Shown here: piece by piece, positions 7,350 through 17,112 of the stretch
Numbering within the stretch: position 1 is the first letter of the stretch
Layout: each line of letters begins with the position of its first letter
Origin: Mycolicibacterium elephantis DSM 44368
GTDB taxonomy: Bacteria > Actinomycetota > Actinomycetes > Mycobacteriales > Mycobacteriaceae
Length of the DNA: 64,000 nt
Direction: 5' to 3'
NCBI RefSeq assembly: GCF_004014805.1
Contig: NZ_ATDN01000024.1
Location: 1-64,000, forward strand
The notes under the pieces: generated by a model
The model's database searches: none
Told to the model about the DNA's origin: nothing
The model's input: only the letters and a program-made list of their open reading frames with translations
Position numbers and translations under genes: made by a program

Positions 7350-8714
7350 GTGACCGTCGACGACTTGAACGCCGCCGACAGCGAGCGCAAGAAGAATCGG
7401 TATCACTTCGATCGCCACACGCCGGAGTACCGGCTGCAGTTCGAGAAGATCACCGAGGAGATGCAGTCCCGCTGCCCGATCGCGTGGACCGACACCTACG
7501 GCGGGCACTGGGTGGCCGCGGGCAGTCGGTACGTGTTCGAACTGGCCCGCTGTCCGGTGGTGTCCAACCACCACGACATCAGCGGCGAGACACCGTTCCA
7601 GGGCATCACGATCCCGAAAGCCAGCCGTGCCACCGTCGTTCGCGGCGGCATCCTGGAGATGGACGAGCCCGAGCACAGCATCTATCGCGGGGCGCTGAAC
7701 CCGTACCTTTCGCCGGCGGCGATCAAGCGCTGGGAGCCGTTCGTCGATGAGATCACCCGCGCCGCGCTCGACGAGCACATTGAAAGCGGCCGGATCGATT
7801 TCGTCGAGCATCTGGCCAACGTCGTGCCGGCGGTGTTCACGCTCGCGATGATGGGCATCGACCTCAAGAAGTGGAACGTCTACAGCGAGCCCACCCACGC
7901 CTCGGTGTACACCCCCGAGCACGCACCCGAGCGCGAGAAGATCAACGAGCAGCACCGCGAAATGGGCATCGACATCATCAACAACATGATGGAGATCCGG
8001 GAGAACCCGCGGCCCGGCCTGGTCAACGCGCTGCTGCAGTTGCGCATCGACGGCGAACCCGCCCCGGACATGGAGATCCTCGGCAACCTCGGGTTGATCA
8101 TCGGCGGCGGCTTCGACACCACCACCGCGCTGACCGCGCATGCCCTGGAGTGGCTCGGCGAGCATCCCGACGAGCGCGAACGTCTCAGCCGCGAGCGCGA
8201 CACGCTGCTGCATTCCGCAACCGAGGAGTTCCTGCGCTTCTTCACCCCCGCGCCCGGCGACGGCCGCACCTTCGCCGAGGACGTCGAGGTCGAGGGTCAA
8301 CGGTTCAAGAAGTTTGAGCGGCTGTGGCTGTCATGGGCGATGGCCAACCGTGACCCAGCGGTGTTCGACAAGGCCAATGACATCGTGCTGGACCGAAAAG
8401 GCAATCGCCACTTCAGCTTCGGTATCGGCGTACACCGCTGTGCGGGGTCCAACGTCGCGCGCACCGTGTTCAAGTCGATGCTGACGGCGGTGCTCGACCG
8501 GATGCCCGACTACGTCTGTGATCCTGAGGGCACCGTGCACTACGACACGATCGGCGTCATCCAGGGCATGCGCAACCTGCCGGCCACGTTCACGCCTGGC
8601 AAGCCGCTCGGACCGGGGCTCGACGAGACTCTCGAGAAGCTGCAACGCATCTGCGACGAACAGGAGCTCGCCCGGCCCATCACCGAACGCAAGGAAGCCG
8701 CCGTTATCGACTGA
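7350..8714 (+). CDS. Cytochrome P450
   Basis: The 454-residue P450 is a soluble bacterial monooxygenase. The I-helix oxygen-binding segment is GGGFDTTTA (around 251), the ExxR-type helix follows at about 290, and the haem-binding loop FSFGIGVHRCAG has its ligand cysteine at residue 364. It starts with GTG. It carries an unusually long C-terminal tail beyond the last core strand (about 45 residues). It is co-transcribed with a ferredoxin and a mycofactocin SDR. I cannot assign a CYP family or substrate. Confidence 0.92.
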   Translation: MTVDDLNAADSERKKNRYHFDRHTPEYRLQFEKITEEMQSRCPIAWTDTYGGHWVAAGSRYVFELARCPVVSNHHDISGETPFQGITIPKASRATVVRGGILEMDEPEHSIYRGALNPYLSPAAIKRWEPFVDEITRAALDEHIESGRIDFVEHLANVVPAVFTLAMMGIDLKKWNVYSEPTHASVYTPEHAPEREKINEQHREMGIDIINNMMEIRENPRPGLVNALLQLRIDGEPAPDMEILGNLGLIIGGGFDTTTALTAHALEWLGEHPDERERLSRERDTLLHSATEEFLRFFTPAPGDGRTFAEDVEVEGQRFKKFERLWLSWAMANRDPAVFDKANDIVLDRKGNRHFSFGIGVHRCAGSNVARTVFKSMLTAVLDRMPDYVCDPEGTVHYDTIGVIQGMRNLPATFTPGKPLGPGLDETLEKLQRICDEQELARPITERKEAAVID

Positions 8715-8787
8715 ACGACCGCCTGAGAGCATCGTCAGGTGGTTTGATATGCAGCCAGCGATCACAGATGAAAACGGAGGGACCTTC

Positions 8788-9225
8788 GTGAATCCCTTGA
8801 AGGCGCTGACCGCAGCCATCACGCTCGCGGCGGCTGCGACGCTGGTCGCTCCGCCGGCCTCGGCGATGATGACGTGGGGCAACTACGATGTGCTGACAAA
8901 TCGGTACAACCGGGCGTCGTGGGTGTGGTTCATCACGCCGTGTAACCCGAACAAGGAACCGGACTGTGCGGATGTCAGCGCAATATCGCGGTTGAAGTTC
9001 TACTACGAGTACAGCGGCAAGGCGCATCTGCAAGGCGGGCACTACACCATGACCGTCGACGTGCCCGACGGCCTGCAATGCCCCGGCCACGTCATGCCCA
9101 CCCGCGACACCTACACCTGGGACGAGGTCTCGCTCGCCGGCACCATCGACTCGGTGTACGACGTCGGCTGCTTCGGCGGTCCCCCGGGGACCCAGTTCTG
9201 GACGTTCGCCCTGCGCCGCCTGTAG
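8788..9225 (+). CDS. Small secreted protein of unknown function
   Basis: The 145-residue protein begins VNPLKALTAAITL and continues AAAATLVAPPASA, a clear signal peptide with an AxA cleavage site near residue 25. The GTG start is chosen because GGAGGGA lies 5 bases upstream; an earlier ATG at 8749 is possible. The mature part has four cysteines (CNPNKEPDC, a later LQCPG and DVGCFGG), likely two disulfides, and is rich in aromatic residues. It resembles the small exported mycobacterial proteins with unknown role. It lies 73 bases after the P450 gene. Confidence 0.75.
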   Translation: MNPLKALTAAITLAAAATLVAPPASAMMTWGNYDVLTNRYNRASWVWFITPCNPNKEPDCADVSAISRLKFYYEYSGKAHLQGGHYTMTVDVPDGLQCPGHVMPTRDTYTWDEVSLAGTIDSVYDVGCFGGPPGTQFWTFALRRL

Positions 9226-9226
9226 C

Positions 9227-9274
9227 GATTTGTGTGCGTTCTGTTGGCTGAGCGCGCCTAAACGCACACAAATC
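9227..9274. terminator. Bidirectional stem-loop between convergent genes
   Basis: GATTTGTGTGCGTT (9227-9240) is perfectly repeated in inverse at 9261-9274 around a 20-base loop. It sits exactly between the end of the secreted-protein gene and the amidase stop codon. A two-way terminator is the simplest reading. Confidence 0.7.
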
Positions 9275-10637
9275 ACGCGTAGCCGGGCGGTGGGGTGAAG
9301 CCGCCGAGCACTCGCTCGATGTGTCGCGCGACCGTCAGCGTGGTGCGGTCCTCCAGGAAGGGCCCGACGACCTGCAGACCGACCGGCAGACCGTCGGCGG
9401 TGCGGCCGACGGGCACGGCGGTGGCGGGCAGATAGGCCACGGTGGCGAGCCCGACCCAACCGAAAAGGTCGAAATAGGACCGGTTTTCGTCGCCGAACGG
9501 GATGAGCCGCTCGATGAACGGCTCATGGTGGTCGTGCTTGACGGCGGGCACGACGGTGATCGGCATCAGCAGCGCGTCGACCTCACGGAAGAAGTCGGCC
9601 ATCTTCGCGCGCAGCAGTTCGCGCCGTTCTTGGGCCGACATCCACTGGCGGTGCGAGAGCGTCGACGAGTTGTCCATCAGCGGATACAGCAACACCTGAT
9701 GCAGGCCGACCAGCTCTGCCAGCGTCACCGGAGGTTTCGCGTCGACCAGCCGCGCGCCCGCGTCGGACAACGCCGCGACGGCCGCCTCGAGGGTCGCGCC
9801 GACGTCCGACTCCACCGGGTAGTCCGCGTCGTCGAGCCAGGTCGCCAACCGCAGCTCACCCAGCGACGACGCCCGCGGGGGCGGTAACTCCAGGCGCCAG
9901 CCGACCGCCGACAGTTCCGTCGGTCCGGCGAGGATATCGAGCGTGAGCTCGAGATCGGCGACGTCGCGCGCCATCGGGCCCATCACGCCGAGGTCGCTTT
10001 CGGCCAGCGCACCCGGCGGCGGGGGCAGATGACCGCGTTGCGGCACGATTCCCCAACTCGGCTTGTGACCGCACACCCCGCACCAATTGGCAGGCACCCG
10101 AATGGATCCCGCGATGTCGCTGCCGAGTTCGAGCGCGGTCATGCCCGTGGCGAGCGCGGCGGCCGCACCGCCCGACGAGCCGCCCGGGGTGCGGCTGACA
10201 TCCCACGGGTTGTTGGTGGTGCCGAAGATCGGGTTGAACGTCTGCCAGTCGGCGGCGCGGGTCGGCGTGTTGGTCTTGCCGAAGATCACCGCGCCCGCCG
10301 CGCGCAGCCGCCGCACGGCCTCGGCGTCGCGTTCGGGCACGTGGTCCCACTCGGGATGCCCACTGGTCGTGCGCATACCCGCCGTTTGATAGGTGTCCTT
10401 GATCGTGATCGACACGCCGTGCAGCGGGCCGACCGGCGCGCCGCGGGCCAGCGCGGCGTCGGCGGCGTCGGCCGCGCGACGGGCACCGTCGGGATCCAGC
10501 GTCACGACGGCATTGAGCGACGGGTTGAACCGCTCGACTCGCGCCAGGTGGTGCTCGAGCAGTTCGCGGCTGGACAGCTCGCGCCGCCGGATGGCCTCGG
10601 CAAGACGGTGCCCGGGCCACAGCGCGATATCCGTCAT
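9273..10637 (-). CDS. Amidase (amidase-signature family)
   Basis: The 454-residue protein hydrolyses a carboxamide. It has the Ser-cisSer-Lys triad: lysine in HGVSITIKDT (about 80), and serines in the glycine-rich GGSSGGAAAALA and GSDIAGSIR blocks. The start MTDIALWPG is chosen because its ATG overlaps the TGA of the DUF1214 gene as ATGA. The longer ORF start at 10682 would run deep into that gene. It is the last gene of the long minus operon and ends in the stem-loop at 9227-9274. Confidence 0.9.
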   Translation of the reverse strand: MTDIALWPGHRLAEAIRRRELSSRELLEHHLARVERFNPSLNAVVTLDPDGARRAADAADAALARGAPVGPLHGVSITIKDTYQTAGMRTTSGHPEWDHVPERDAEAVRRLRAAGAVIFGKTNTPTRAADWQTFNPIFGTTNNPWDVSRTPGGSSGGAAAALATGMTALELGSDIAGSIRVPANWCGVCGHKPSWGIVPQRGHLPPPPGALAESDLGVMGPMARDVADLELTLDILAGPTELSAVGWRLELPPPRASSLGELRLATWLDDADYPVESDVGATLEAAVAALSDAGARLVDAKPPVTLAELVGLHQVLLYPLMDNSSTLSHRQWMSAQERRELLRAKMADFFREVDALLMPITVVPAVKHDHHEPFIERLIPFGDENRSYFDLFGWVGLATVAYLPATAVPVGRTADGLPVGLQVVGPFLEDRTTLTVARHIERVLGGFTPPPGYA

Positions 10638-11848
10638 GGCCCCCACCCGTAACGCCGCCGAATTCCGTTGAACCGCTCCCACATCTGCGCGATGCGCTCG
10701 TCCTTGCCGACGGTCCTGCTGTCTCGCGGCAGCGCGTCTGGCAGGTCAGCGAGCGGAACCAAGCGGGTGTGCAGTTCGGCCGGTGTGCCTTCGAGCATGT
10801 GCCGGTAGGTGAGGTTTCCGCGCTCGAAGCCCTGCGTGTCGATCCAGTTGTGGTAGCCGGGATCCTGATGCGCCAGCACCATACGGATCTTGCCGTCGCT
10901 GTCGACCGCGGTTCGGCTCGGCGTGTAACTCACCGGTCGGTACAGGTAGTCCATGCTGGTGAAGAACACGCCCATGTTCGTCAGCATCCACAGACCCTCA
11001 TGGTCGTCGAACTCGACGACCAGCGCCTGGTCTGGCCGAAGCACCCAGTGCATGTTCGTCGCCGCGCGGCCACGCTTGGCATCGGCACCCGTTCGGTCCA
11101 CGCCGGGGAACCGGTTGGGATGTTCGGCGTCCACCCCGCCGTAGCGGAACGGGTACTCCGGCCAGTCCTCCATCAGCCCGGTGATGAAATCGCCTGCCCA
11201 ACCCAACGCTTCGATCATCGCGGCCGGGGTGGGTGGCGGTTTGGGCGATTCCATGCCGACCCGTTCGATTCGCATCCGCGCCGGCTGTTCCTGCCAGGAG
11301 TCAAAGCCCTGGCGGATGAACAGCTTTCGCGATCCTGATGTGGTGGGCAGCCAGTTCGGCCCGCGCCGGGGCCCGCCGATGTGGATCTCGAACGTGCCGT
11401 GGGGGCCCGTGCGAAGCTGATCGCCGGACAAGTTGGCCTCCGGTACGTCACCGAATGGTTCGTGCAGCACTCCCTCGGCGTCCGGCCTTGGGCCCTGCAC
11501 GGTGATGTTGAAAAACCGTGCGGTGCCACGTTCCCCGACGATGCGGTACGTCGACTCGCCGTCGATCCAGGCCTGCTGGTAGAGAAAGTCCGCGCAGTCC
11601 CCGCCGAGCTTGCGGGTGGGATGGCAGAAGGTGTGGATGGTCGGGTAGCGGCTGTCCTTGGTTTCCAGCGCCAGGTCGAACGCCTGGCCGAGGTTCTGGG
11701 TGAGGAACCGGAAGCCGTCGGCGCGGTGCAGTCCCGCGGCGGGGTTGTGGTCCTTGAAGACCCGTTCGCCCGCCGCCTCGAGCCGGTCGCAGAACTGCGC
11801 CCACGCCGTGTTCAGCGCCGCGTCATCCGGGCCGTCTCCGAAGGCCAT
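10634..11848 (-). CDS. DUF1214 domain protein
   Basis: The 404-residue protein has the DUF1214-type C-terminal region (VVEFDDHEGLWMLTNMG, SYTPSRTAVDSDGKIRMVLAHQDPG split over two blocks) and no signal peptide. The biochemical function is unknown. Homologues are common next to sulfotransferases and LLM oxidoreductases in mycobacteria. It is translationally coupled to the amidase (ATGA) and follows the isomerase gene by 8 bases. Confidence 0.75.
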   Translation of the reverse strand: MAFGDGPDDAALNTAWAQFCDRLEAAGERVFKDHNPAAGLHRADGFRFLTQNLGQAFDLALETKDSRYPTIHTFCHPTRKLGGDCADFLYQQAWIDGESTYRIVGERGTARFFNITVQGPRPDAEGVLHEPFGDVPEANLSGDQLRTGPHGTFEIHIGGPRRGPNWLPTTSGSRKLFIRQGFDSWQEQPARMRIERVGMESPKPPPTPAAMIEALGWAGDFITGLMEDWPEYPFRYGGVDAEHPNRFPGVDRTGADAKRGRAATNMHWVLRPDQALVVEFDDHEGLWMLTNMGVFFTSMDYLYRPVSYTPSRTAVDSDGKIRMVLAHQDPGYHNWIDTQGFERGNLTYRHMLEGTPAELHTRLVPLADLPDALPRDSRTVGKDERIAQMWERFNGIRRRYGWGP

Positions 11849-11856
11849 CGGCTCCC

Positions 11857-12621
11857 CTATGCGCCGAGTCTTTCCAGCATGTCCGATACCGTCTCACAGG
11901 CGCGACGCGCAGCCTCGAAGCGACCCTCGGCCTCGATGCGGGGCCCAAGCAGTTCCAGGTCGAAGCCGTGCGGATAGCCGGCCGCGAGGGCAAGCGCGAC
12001 GAACCTCTCGATCGGGATGGCGCCGTCACCGGGCACGGCGCGCGCCGGCAGCGCGCGGTCGCCCAGCACGTAGTCACTCAGCTGGATCTGCCGGATTATC
12101 GGCGCCGCCCGCTGCACCAGCTCGGCAAGACCCGCCTCGGCCCAGCAGTGGAACAGGTCGACACAGACCCCGAGCCCCGCCATCTCAGCCAGCGTGATGG
12201 TGTCGCGGAGGGTGTGGGCGATGTGCATGTCGGCATACAGCGCCGAGGCGTTTTCGATCGCCAACCCCACCCCCGCGCGTTCGGCCTGGCCGACACACGG
12301 CGCGACCGCCGCGCAGAACCGGTCTGCGGCCTGTTCCCAACCGAGCTCGCCGCGGCCTCCGGTCAGCATGTAGACGACGCGAGCGTTGACGGCGGCGGCG
12401 GCGTCGATCACCCGGGACAGCTCGGCGGTCGAGGTGAACAGGTGATAGACCGAGTCCACCGAGTAGCCATGCCGTGCGACGAGCTGCGCCAGCTGCGGCT
12501 CGGCGAGCTGGCTGTCGATGAGGCTCAGCCGCCGCAGGCCCAGCGACTGCCAATGCCGTTGCATTTCGTCCAGCGGCGCGCCGAGGAAGGTCACGCAGTG
12601 CACCGAGAGCCGTTCGTGCAC
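11857..12621 (-). CDS. Sugar phosphate isomerase/epimerase-like TIM barrel
   Basis: The 254-residue protein resembles the AP-endonuclease-2/xylose-isomerase-like TIM-barrel family. Family-like segments are AIENASALYADMHIAHT (metal-ligand Glu region near 134), GVCVDLFHCWAE (Asp, His) and QIQLSDYVLGD. Members isomerise or dehydrate polyol or keto substrates. In this catabolic operon the substrate need not be a sugar. It is separated by 2 bases from the sulfotransferase stop and by 8 from the DUF1214 start. Confidence 0.78.
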   Translation of the reverse strand: MHERLSVHCVTFLGAPLDEMQRHWQSLGLRRLSLIDSQLAEPQLAQLVARHGYSVDSVYHLFTSTAELSRVIDAAAAVNARVVYMLTGGRGELGWEQAADRFCAAVAPCVGQAERAGVGLAIENASALYADMHIAHTLRDTITLAEMAGLGVCVDLFHCWAEAGLAELVQRAAPIIRQIQLSDYVLGDRALPARAVPGDGAIPIERFVALALAAGYPHGFDLELLGPRIEAEGRFEAARRACETVSDMLERLGA

Positions 12622-12623
12622 GG

Positions 12624-13793
12624 TCAGTTCCGCTTCTCGATCTCGACGCCGAAGCGATCTCGGAACGGACGGAACTCCTCGTGCAGTGCGTCGAGGTCCT
12701 CACCGATGTCGGTCAACAGCGACGTCGAATAGCGGAACTTGCCGTGTCGGTCGCCGGGGTTGTTCACCAGGTAGGCCCGCATCGCCGCCTCCGCGTCCGC
12801 GCTCAGCGACCGCCCGCAGAACTCGTAGAACCGGCGCACGGTCCCGACCTGATCGGCGATGAAATCGGTGTAGCGCACATGCAGGATTCGCGGATCGCCC
12901 ACCAGCGGGTTGGTCATCGTGTTCGCGATGCTCTCGCGGGTCAGGCCCAAGTGCATCTTGGCCGCCGCCTCGAGGTCCACCGGCCCGACGATCCCGTCGG
13001 CGATGTCGGCCATCATCATCGTGCGTGACGCCGCCACCTGGACAGGGTCGCGGTGCAGCCACATCATCCTCGCGTCGGGATAAGCCGCGAACAGCTCACC
13101 GAGACGAAACCCGTGAAAGCCCTTGAGCACCCACTGTTTCCGGGGCCGCCGATACTGGCACTGCTGCAGCATCGCCTTGTGGATGCGGTACTGCGCTGCG
13201 GGATCGATCGGCAGGCCGCCGACGACGGTCGGCATCGGGACCCGCCACCACGCCGTGGGCGTCATCACCCGGAAGTCGAACGCCCAGGTGCGTTCGTCCT
13301 CGGGCAGTCCGTCGCCGAGCATGTCGTTGTACGGGTGGCTGTGCAGCCATTTCGGCAGTTTGGCGTTGATCTCTCGCCAGTCGTCGTCGGCGCGGGCGCG
13401 CCGGGGGTCGTCGTCTGCGGCCAAGCCCGGCGGCGGCGACGGGTACATCACCTCCCAGAAGCGAAGTGCGCGTGCGTCGGGATCCACGGACATCAGCGCG
13501 TGCATCAGCGTGGTACCCGAACGCGGTTCGCCCGTGACGAACATGGGTCGCTCGATCACCTCGTCGGCCACCGGATGGCGGCGTCGGTCCTCGAAGAACT
13601 GCAGCCGCGAGGTCAGCAGCCAGTGACACACCTCAGCGGCCCGGCGCACGCCGTCGGCGTCCATCCCGATGCCGTTGAGGTGCTCGACGACGAGGGCGAA
13701 CCGCTGCGGCAGGCTGGGGTCGCCGAAGTCGGCCAGTCCCGTTTCGTCCTGCGCCCGCCCCAGCATGGTGGTCGCGTCCAACCGTGCGCTCAC
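12624..13793 (-). CDS. Sulfotransferase family protein
   Basis: The protein has about 389 residues. A PAPS 5'-phosphosulfate loop is seen in FVTGEPRSGTTLMHAL (near residue 88), and a second conserved region is WLHRDPVQVAASRTMM. It would transfer sulfate from PAPS to a hydroxylated acceptor. The GTG start at 13793 gives a GTGA overlap with the upstream LLM gene. An ATG 15 bases earlier is the alternative. Mycobacteria have many such proteins of unknown substrate, and its place in a catabolic operon is unexplained. Confidence 0.82.
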   Translation of the reverse strand: MSARLDATTMLGRAQDETGLADFGDPSLPQRFALVVEHLNGIGMDADGVRRAAEVCHWLLTSRLQFFEDRRRHPVADEVIERPMFVTGEPRSGTTLMHALMSVDPDARALRFWEVMYPSPPPGLAADDDPRRARADDDWREINAKLPKWLHSHPYNDMLGDGLPEDERTWAFDFRVMTPTAWWRVPMPTVVGGLPIDPAAQYRIHKAMLQQCQYRRPRKQWVLKGFHGFRLGELFAAYPDARMMWLHRDPVQVAASRTMMMADIADGIVGPVDLEAAAKMHLGLTRESIANTMTNPLVGDPRILHVRYTDFIADQVGTVRRFYEFCGRSLSADAEAAMRAYLVNNPGDRHGKFRYSTSLLTDIGEDLDALHEEFRPFRDRFGVEIEKRN

Positions 13794-14917
13794 CGCACAT
13801 CTCCACATAGACGCAGAAGTTCGTCCTCGGCCTCACGCACGTTCTGTGCCGACGCGGCCGCGTGCCGCAGTCCCGCCATCCCGCCGTAGTCGAGGATCTT
13901 GGGCACGCGCAGACCCGCGTCGACGTAGTCCTTGACGACGCGCGCCACCTGCTTCGGGGTGCCGTGCGGAATCACCGACAGGATCATCTCCGGTTGTACG
14001 CCTGCGAGGAAATCCAGGATGCGTTCGCGGGTGAGCGTCGCGGGGTCGATGTCCTGATACCCGCCCCAGTTCTCCCCCATCGGGTGCTCGTGACCGAAGC
14101 TGCGCAGCATCGGCGCGGACACCTGCAGCAGGAACGCTTTCACCAGCGGCACAGCCAGGATCTCCTCGAGCGTGGCGTCGTCGCGCGCGATCAGACACAC
14201 TTGGATGTAGCACGGCGTGATCGCCATCGGGTCGCGTCCGGCCCGGTCCGCGGAGGCCCGTACCGCCGCGAGCTTTTCGGCATAGTCCTCGGGCGTCCAC
14301 GCACCGGTGGGCCACCAGCCGTCGGCGTAGCGTCCCGCGATGTCCAGTGCGCGCCGCCCGCTCGCACCGATCCAGATCGGCGGGAAGCGCCCGTCGTACG
14401 GTTCGGTGTCCAACCGGGCGTGCCGCAACCGGTAGAACTGGCCGTCGAAGTCGACCGGCCCGTCGCTGTCCCACAGCAACCGGATCACGTGCAACGCCTC
14501 CTCCAGGCGGCTGACCGGCCTGGTGAAGTCGAACCCGTAGGGCACGGTGTTCTCGGTCTCACCGCTGCCGAGGCCGAGGATGAACCGGCCCTTGGCCAGA
14601 TGATCGATGGTCAGCGCGCTCTGGGCGAGCAACGACGGATGCCGTCGCACGGTGTCGACCACGCTGGTCACCAGCGGGACGTTGCTGGTCAGCACCGCGG
14701 CGGCGGCCGCGACCGCCATCGCGTCCAGATGCCGGTGCGGCGACGGGGAAACCGTTGCCAGATCGGTGAATTCCGGTGTCCAGATGGAGTCCGGCCAGAA
14801 GCTGACCATGTGGTCGGGCAGCCAGATCGAGTGGTAGCGACCGCTGTCGAGCTCGGGCAGCTGCGACAAGTCCGGCGGGAGCGTGGTGCGCAGGTACGCG
14901 GCCGGCTGAACCTTCAC
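13790..14917 (-). CDS. LLM-class F420-dependent oxidoreductase
   Basis: The 375-residue luciferase-like TIM barrel has typical strands: YHSIWLPDHM near 30, SNVPLVTSVVDT, KGRFILGLGSGE and PPIWIGASGRRAL. These enzymes use reduced or oxidised F420 (or FMN) for hydride transfer, often on alcohols, enones or lipids. It heads the second half of the minus operon after an 82-base gap. It is coupled by GTGA to the sulfotransferase. The 82-base gap carries a GTCACG/CGTGAC inverted pair but no clear promoter. Confidence 0.85.
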   Translation of the reverse strand: MKVQPAAYLRTTLPPDLSQLPELDSGRYHSIWLPDHMVSFWPDSIWTPEFTDLATVSPSPHRHLDAMAVAAAAAVLTSNVPLVTSVVDTVRRHPSLLAQSALTIDHLAKGRFILGLGSGETENTVPYGFDFTRPVSRLEEALHVIRLLWDSDGPVDFDGQFYRLRHARLDTEPYDGRFPPIWIGASGRRALDIAGRYADGWWPTGAWTPEDYAEKLAAVRASADRAGRDPMAITPCYIQVCLIARDDATLEEILAVPLVKAFLLQVSAPMLRSFGHEHPMGENWGGYQDIDPATLTRERILDFLAGVQPEMILSVIPHGTPKQVARVVKDYVDAGLRVPKILDYGGMAGLRHAAASAQNVREAEDELLRLCGDVR

Positions 14918-14999
14918 TCGATCCCACTTTCCTGTGCCGAACGTGGGTTACCGTCACGTCGAATCGCCGAATGGCGTGACACAATCCCGCACTCGCGCG

Positions 15000-15776
15000 T
15001 CACGACCGGCCCGTCTCGGCGAGAAACGACTGGGTGTGGGCGATCCGCCCGGTCAGTATCTTCGGGTCGCCGGTGCACAACTGGAATGCCGTCTCGGTGA
15101 TCAGCGCGATGTCCTCGGTGTCGGTCTTGGCCAGGTCCAGCGTGCCGGCGCCCGGGGTTGCCACCGGGTTCGACGGTGCTGCGGCGTTGACGGCGATGCC
15201 GTCGTCGTACAGTTCGGCCGCAAGACTTTTCGTCAGGCGGTTCAGCGCGGCCTTCGCCGTCCCGTACACCCCGAACCCGGCGCTGCGGTCGAATTCGGAG
15301 AACGGTGGCCCCTCGGGCAGGTCACCGCCGACCGAGGTCACGTTCAGCACCCAGCCGCGGCCGCGCTCCCGCATCGCGGGGATGGCCAGTTGGGTCAGGT
15401 GCAGCGGCGCCATCACGTGCATCTCCATCATCAGCCGCACCCGCCGTTCGGGAAACTCGTCGAGCGGGCGCAGAAAGGTGACTGCTGCGTTGTTGACCAG
15501 AATGTCGGGCGCACCGACCTGCCGCACCACCTCGGCGAACATCGCGCCGCGTTGCTCGACGTCGGACAGATCGGCGGGGACCGCCACCGCCGCTCCCCCG
15601 GCCTGTTCGATCTCGTCCAGCGTCAGGCGAAGGGAGCCTTGGTATTTGGGATCGGGGTCCATCGTTCGCGCGGTCAGCGCCACCGTCGCCCCTTCGCTTG
15701 CCAACCGCTGGGCGATCGCCTTGCCCAACCCGCGGCTGCTTCCGGTCACCAGCGCGACCTTCCCGTGACAGGACAC
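15000..15776 (-). CDS. Short-chain dehydrogenase/reductase
   Basis: The 258-residue SDR begins with GTG. The cofactor motif TGSSRGLG is at about 11-18, NNAAV is near 91, and the active-site pair lies in FGVYGTAKAAL. The closing region (FLAETGRS) is longer than usual. It would oxidise a hydroxyacyl-CoA or ring alcohol. It lies 15 bases downstream of the acyl-CoA dehydrogenase gene in the beta-oxidation operon. Confidence 0.85.
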   Translation of the reverse strand: MSCHGKVALVTGSSRGLGKAIAQRLASEGATVALTARTMDPDPKYQGSLRLTLDEIEQAGGAAVAVPADLSDVEQRGAMFAEVVRQVGAPDILVNNAAVTFLRPLDEFPERRVRLMMEMHVMAPLHLTQLAIPAMRERGRGWVLNVTSVGGDLPEGPPFSEFDRSAGFGVYGTAKAALNRLTKSLAAELYDDGIAVNAAAPSNPVATPGAGTLDLAKTDTEDIALITETAFQLCTGDPKILTGRIAHTQSFLAETGRS

Positions 15777-15791
15777 TGTGGGACCTCCCCT

Positions 15792-17090
15792 TCAGCTTCG
15801 CGGAATTCCCGCGAGCTTGTCGGCGAACTTGGCTTCGGCGGCTTCCCGCAGCCGCAGCAGGTGCTCGGACGGAAACGCATCAGGCGCAGGCTTGACGTCT
15901 TTGAGAAGTAGCCGCGCCAGCGTCACCTTGTGCACCTCGGTCGGGCCGTCGGCCAGACCCAGCACGAACGACTCCGTCAGGTACTGGACGAACGGCATCT
16001 CGTGCGACGTGCCCAGCGAGCCGTGCAGCTGCAGGGCACGCGCCGACACGTCGTGCAGCACCTTCTGCATCATCGCCTTGACGGCCGAGATGTCCGCACG
16101 CACGGCCTTGTAGTCGTTGTACTGGTCGATCTTCCACGCGGTCTGCAGGGTCATCAGCCGGAACGCCTCGATCTCCATCCAGGAGTCGGCGATCATCTCC
16201 TGCACCATCTGCTTATCGGCCAGCATCGAGCCCTGGGTGTAGCGCGACACCGCCCGCTCGGTCAGCATGTCGAAGATCCGACGCACCAGCCCCACAGTGC
16301 GCATGGCGTGATGGATGCGCCCGCCGCCGAGTCGGGTCTGTGCCACCACGAACGCCCCGCCACGCGGCCCCAGCATGTGATCGTCTGGGACGCGGACGTT
16401 CTCGTAGCGGACATATCCTTCCCGCCCGCCGCCGCCGAGCGGTTGATAACCCAGGCCCACGTCACGCAGCACGTTTATGCCGGGGGTGTCGCCGGGCACC
16501 ACGAACATCGAATAGCGTTGGTACGGCGGGGCGTCGGGGTCCGTCATCGCCATCACGATGATGAACGACGCCATCGATGCGAACGACGAATACCACTTCT
16601 CGCCGTTGATCACCCAGTGATCGCCGTCGCGGGTGGCGGTGGTGGTGAACACCTTCGGATCGGCGCCGCCGTGGGGTTCGGTCATCGAAAAACAGGACAC
16701 GATCCGGTTGTCCAGCAGCGGTTCGAGATACCGCTTCTTGAGTTCGGGTGTCCCGTAGTGGGCGAGGATCTCGCTGTTACCGGAATCCGGTGCCTGCGAA
16801 CCGAACACGATCGGCGCGCACTCGGACCGGCCGAGGATCTCGTTGAGCAGCGCCAGCTTGACCTGGCCGTAGCCCGGACCCCCGAGGTGTTCTCCGAGAT
16901 GGGTGGCCCACAACCCTCGCTCCTTGACAATCTGCTGCAGCGGAGGAATCAGCGCCTGGCGCACCGGATCGTTGAGATCGTGTGACTCCTTGACGATCAG
17001 GTCGATCGGTTCGCATTCGTTGCGGACGAATTCCTCCACCCACGCCAGCTGCTCGGCCCACTCGGGGTCGGTCGAGAAGTCCCAGGCCAT
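15792..17090 (-). CDS. Acyl-CoA dehydrogenase
   Basis: The 432-residue FAD enzyme introduces an alpha,beta double bond into an acyl-CoA. Typical blocks are CFSMTEPHGGADP, NGEKWYSSFAS, TRLGGGRIHHAMRTVG and LGTSHEMPF. It is a close relative of the enzyme at 55323 (both start MAWDF.TDPE and share GRIHHAMRT), so the operons may act on related intermediates. In mycobacteria this class is larger than the subunits of the heteromeric steroid-type enzymes encoded upstream in the same operon. Confidence 0.9.
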   Translation of the reverse strand: MAWDFSTDPEWAEQLAWVEEFVRNECEPIDLIVKESHDLNDPVRQALIPPLQQIVKERGLWATHLGEHLGGPGYGQVKLALLNEILGRSECAPIVFGSQAPDSGNSEILAHYGTPELKKRYLEPLLDNRIVSCFSMTEPHGGADPKVFTTTATRDGDHWVINGEKWYSSFASMASFIIVMAMTDPDAPPYQRYSMFVVPGDTPGINVLRDVGLGYQPLGGGGREGYVRYENVRVPDDHMLGPRGGAFVVAQTRLGGGRIHHAMRTVGLVRRIFDMLTERAVSRYTQGSMLADKQMVQEMIADSWMEIEAFRLMTLQTAWKIDQYNDYKAVRADISAVKAMMQKVLHDVSARALQLHGSLGTSHEMPFVQYLTESFVLGLADGPTEVHKVTLARLLLKDVKPAPDAFPSEHLLRLREAAEAKFADKLAGIPRS

Positions 17091-17112
17091 CGGCCGTCCT
17101 TTCCGTCCGCGC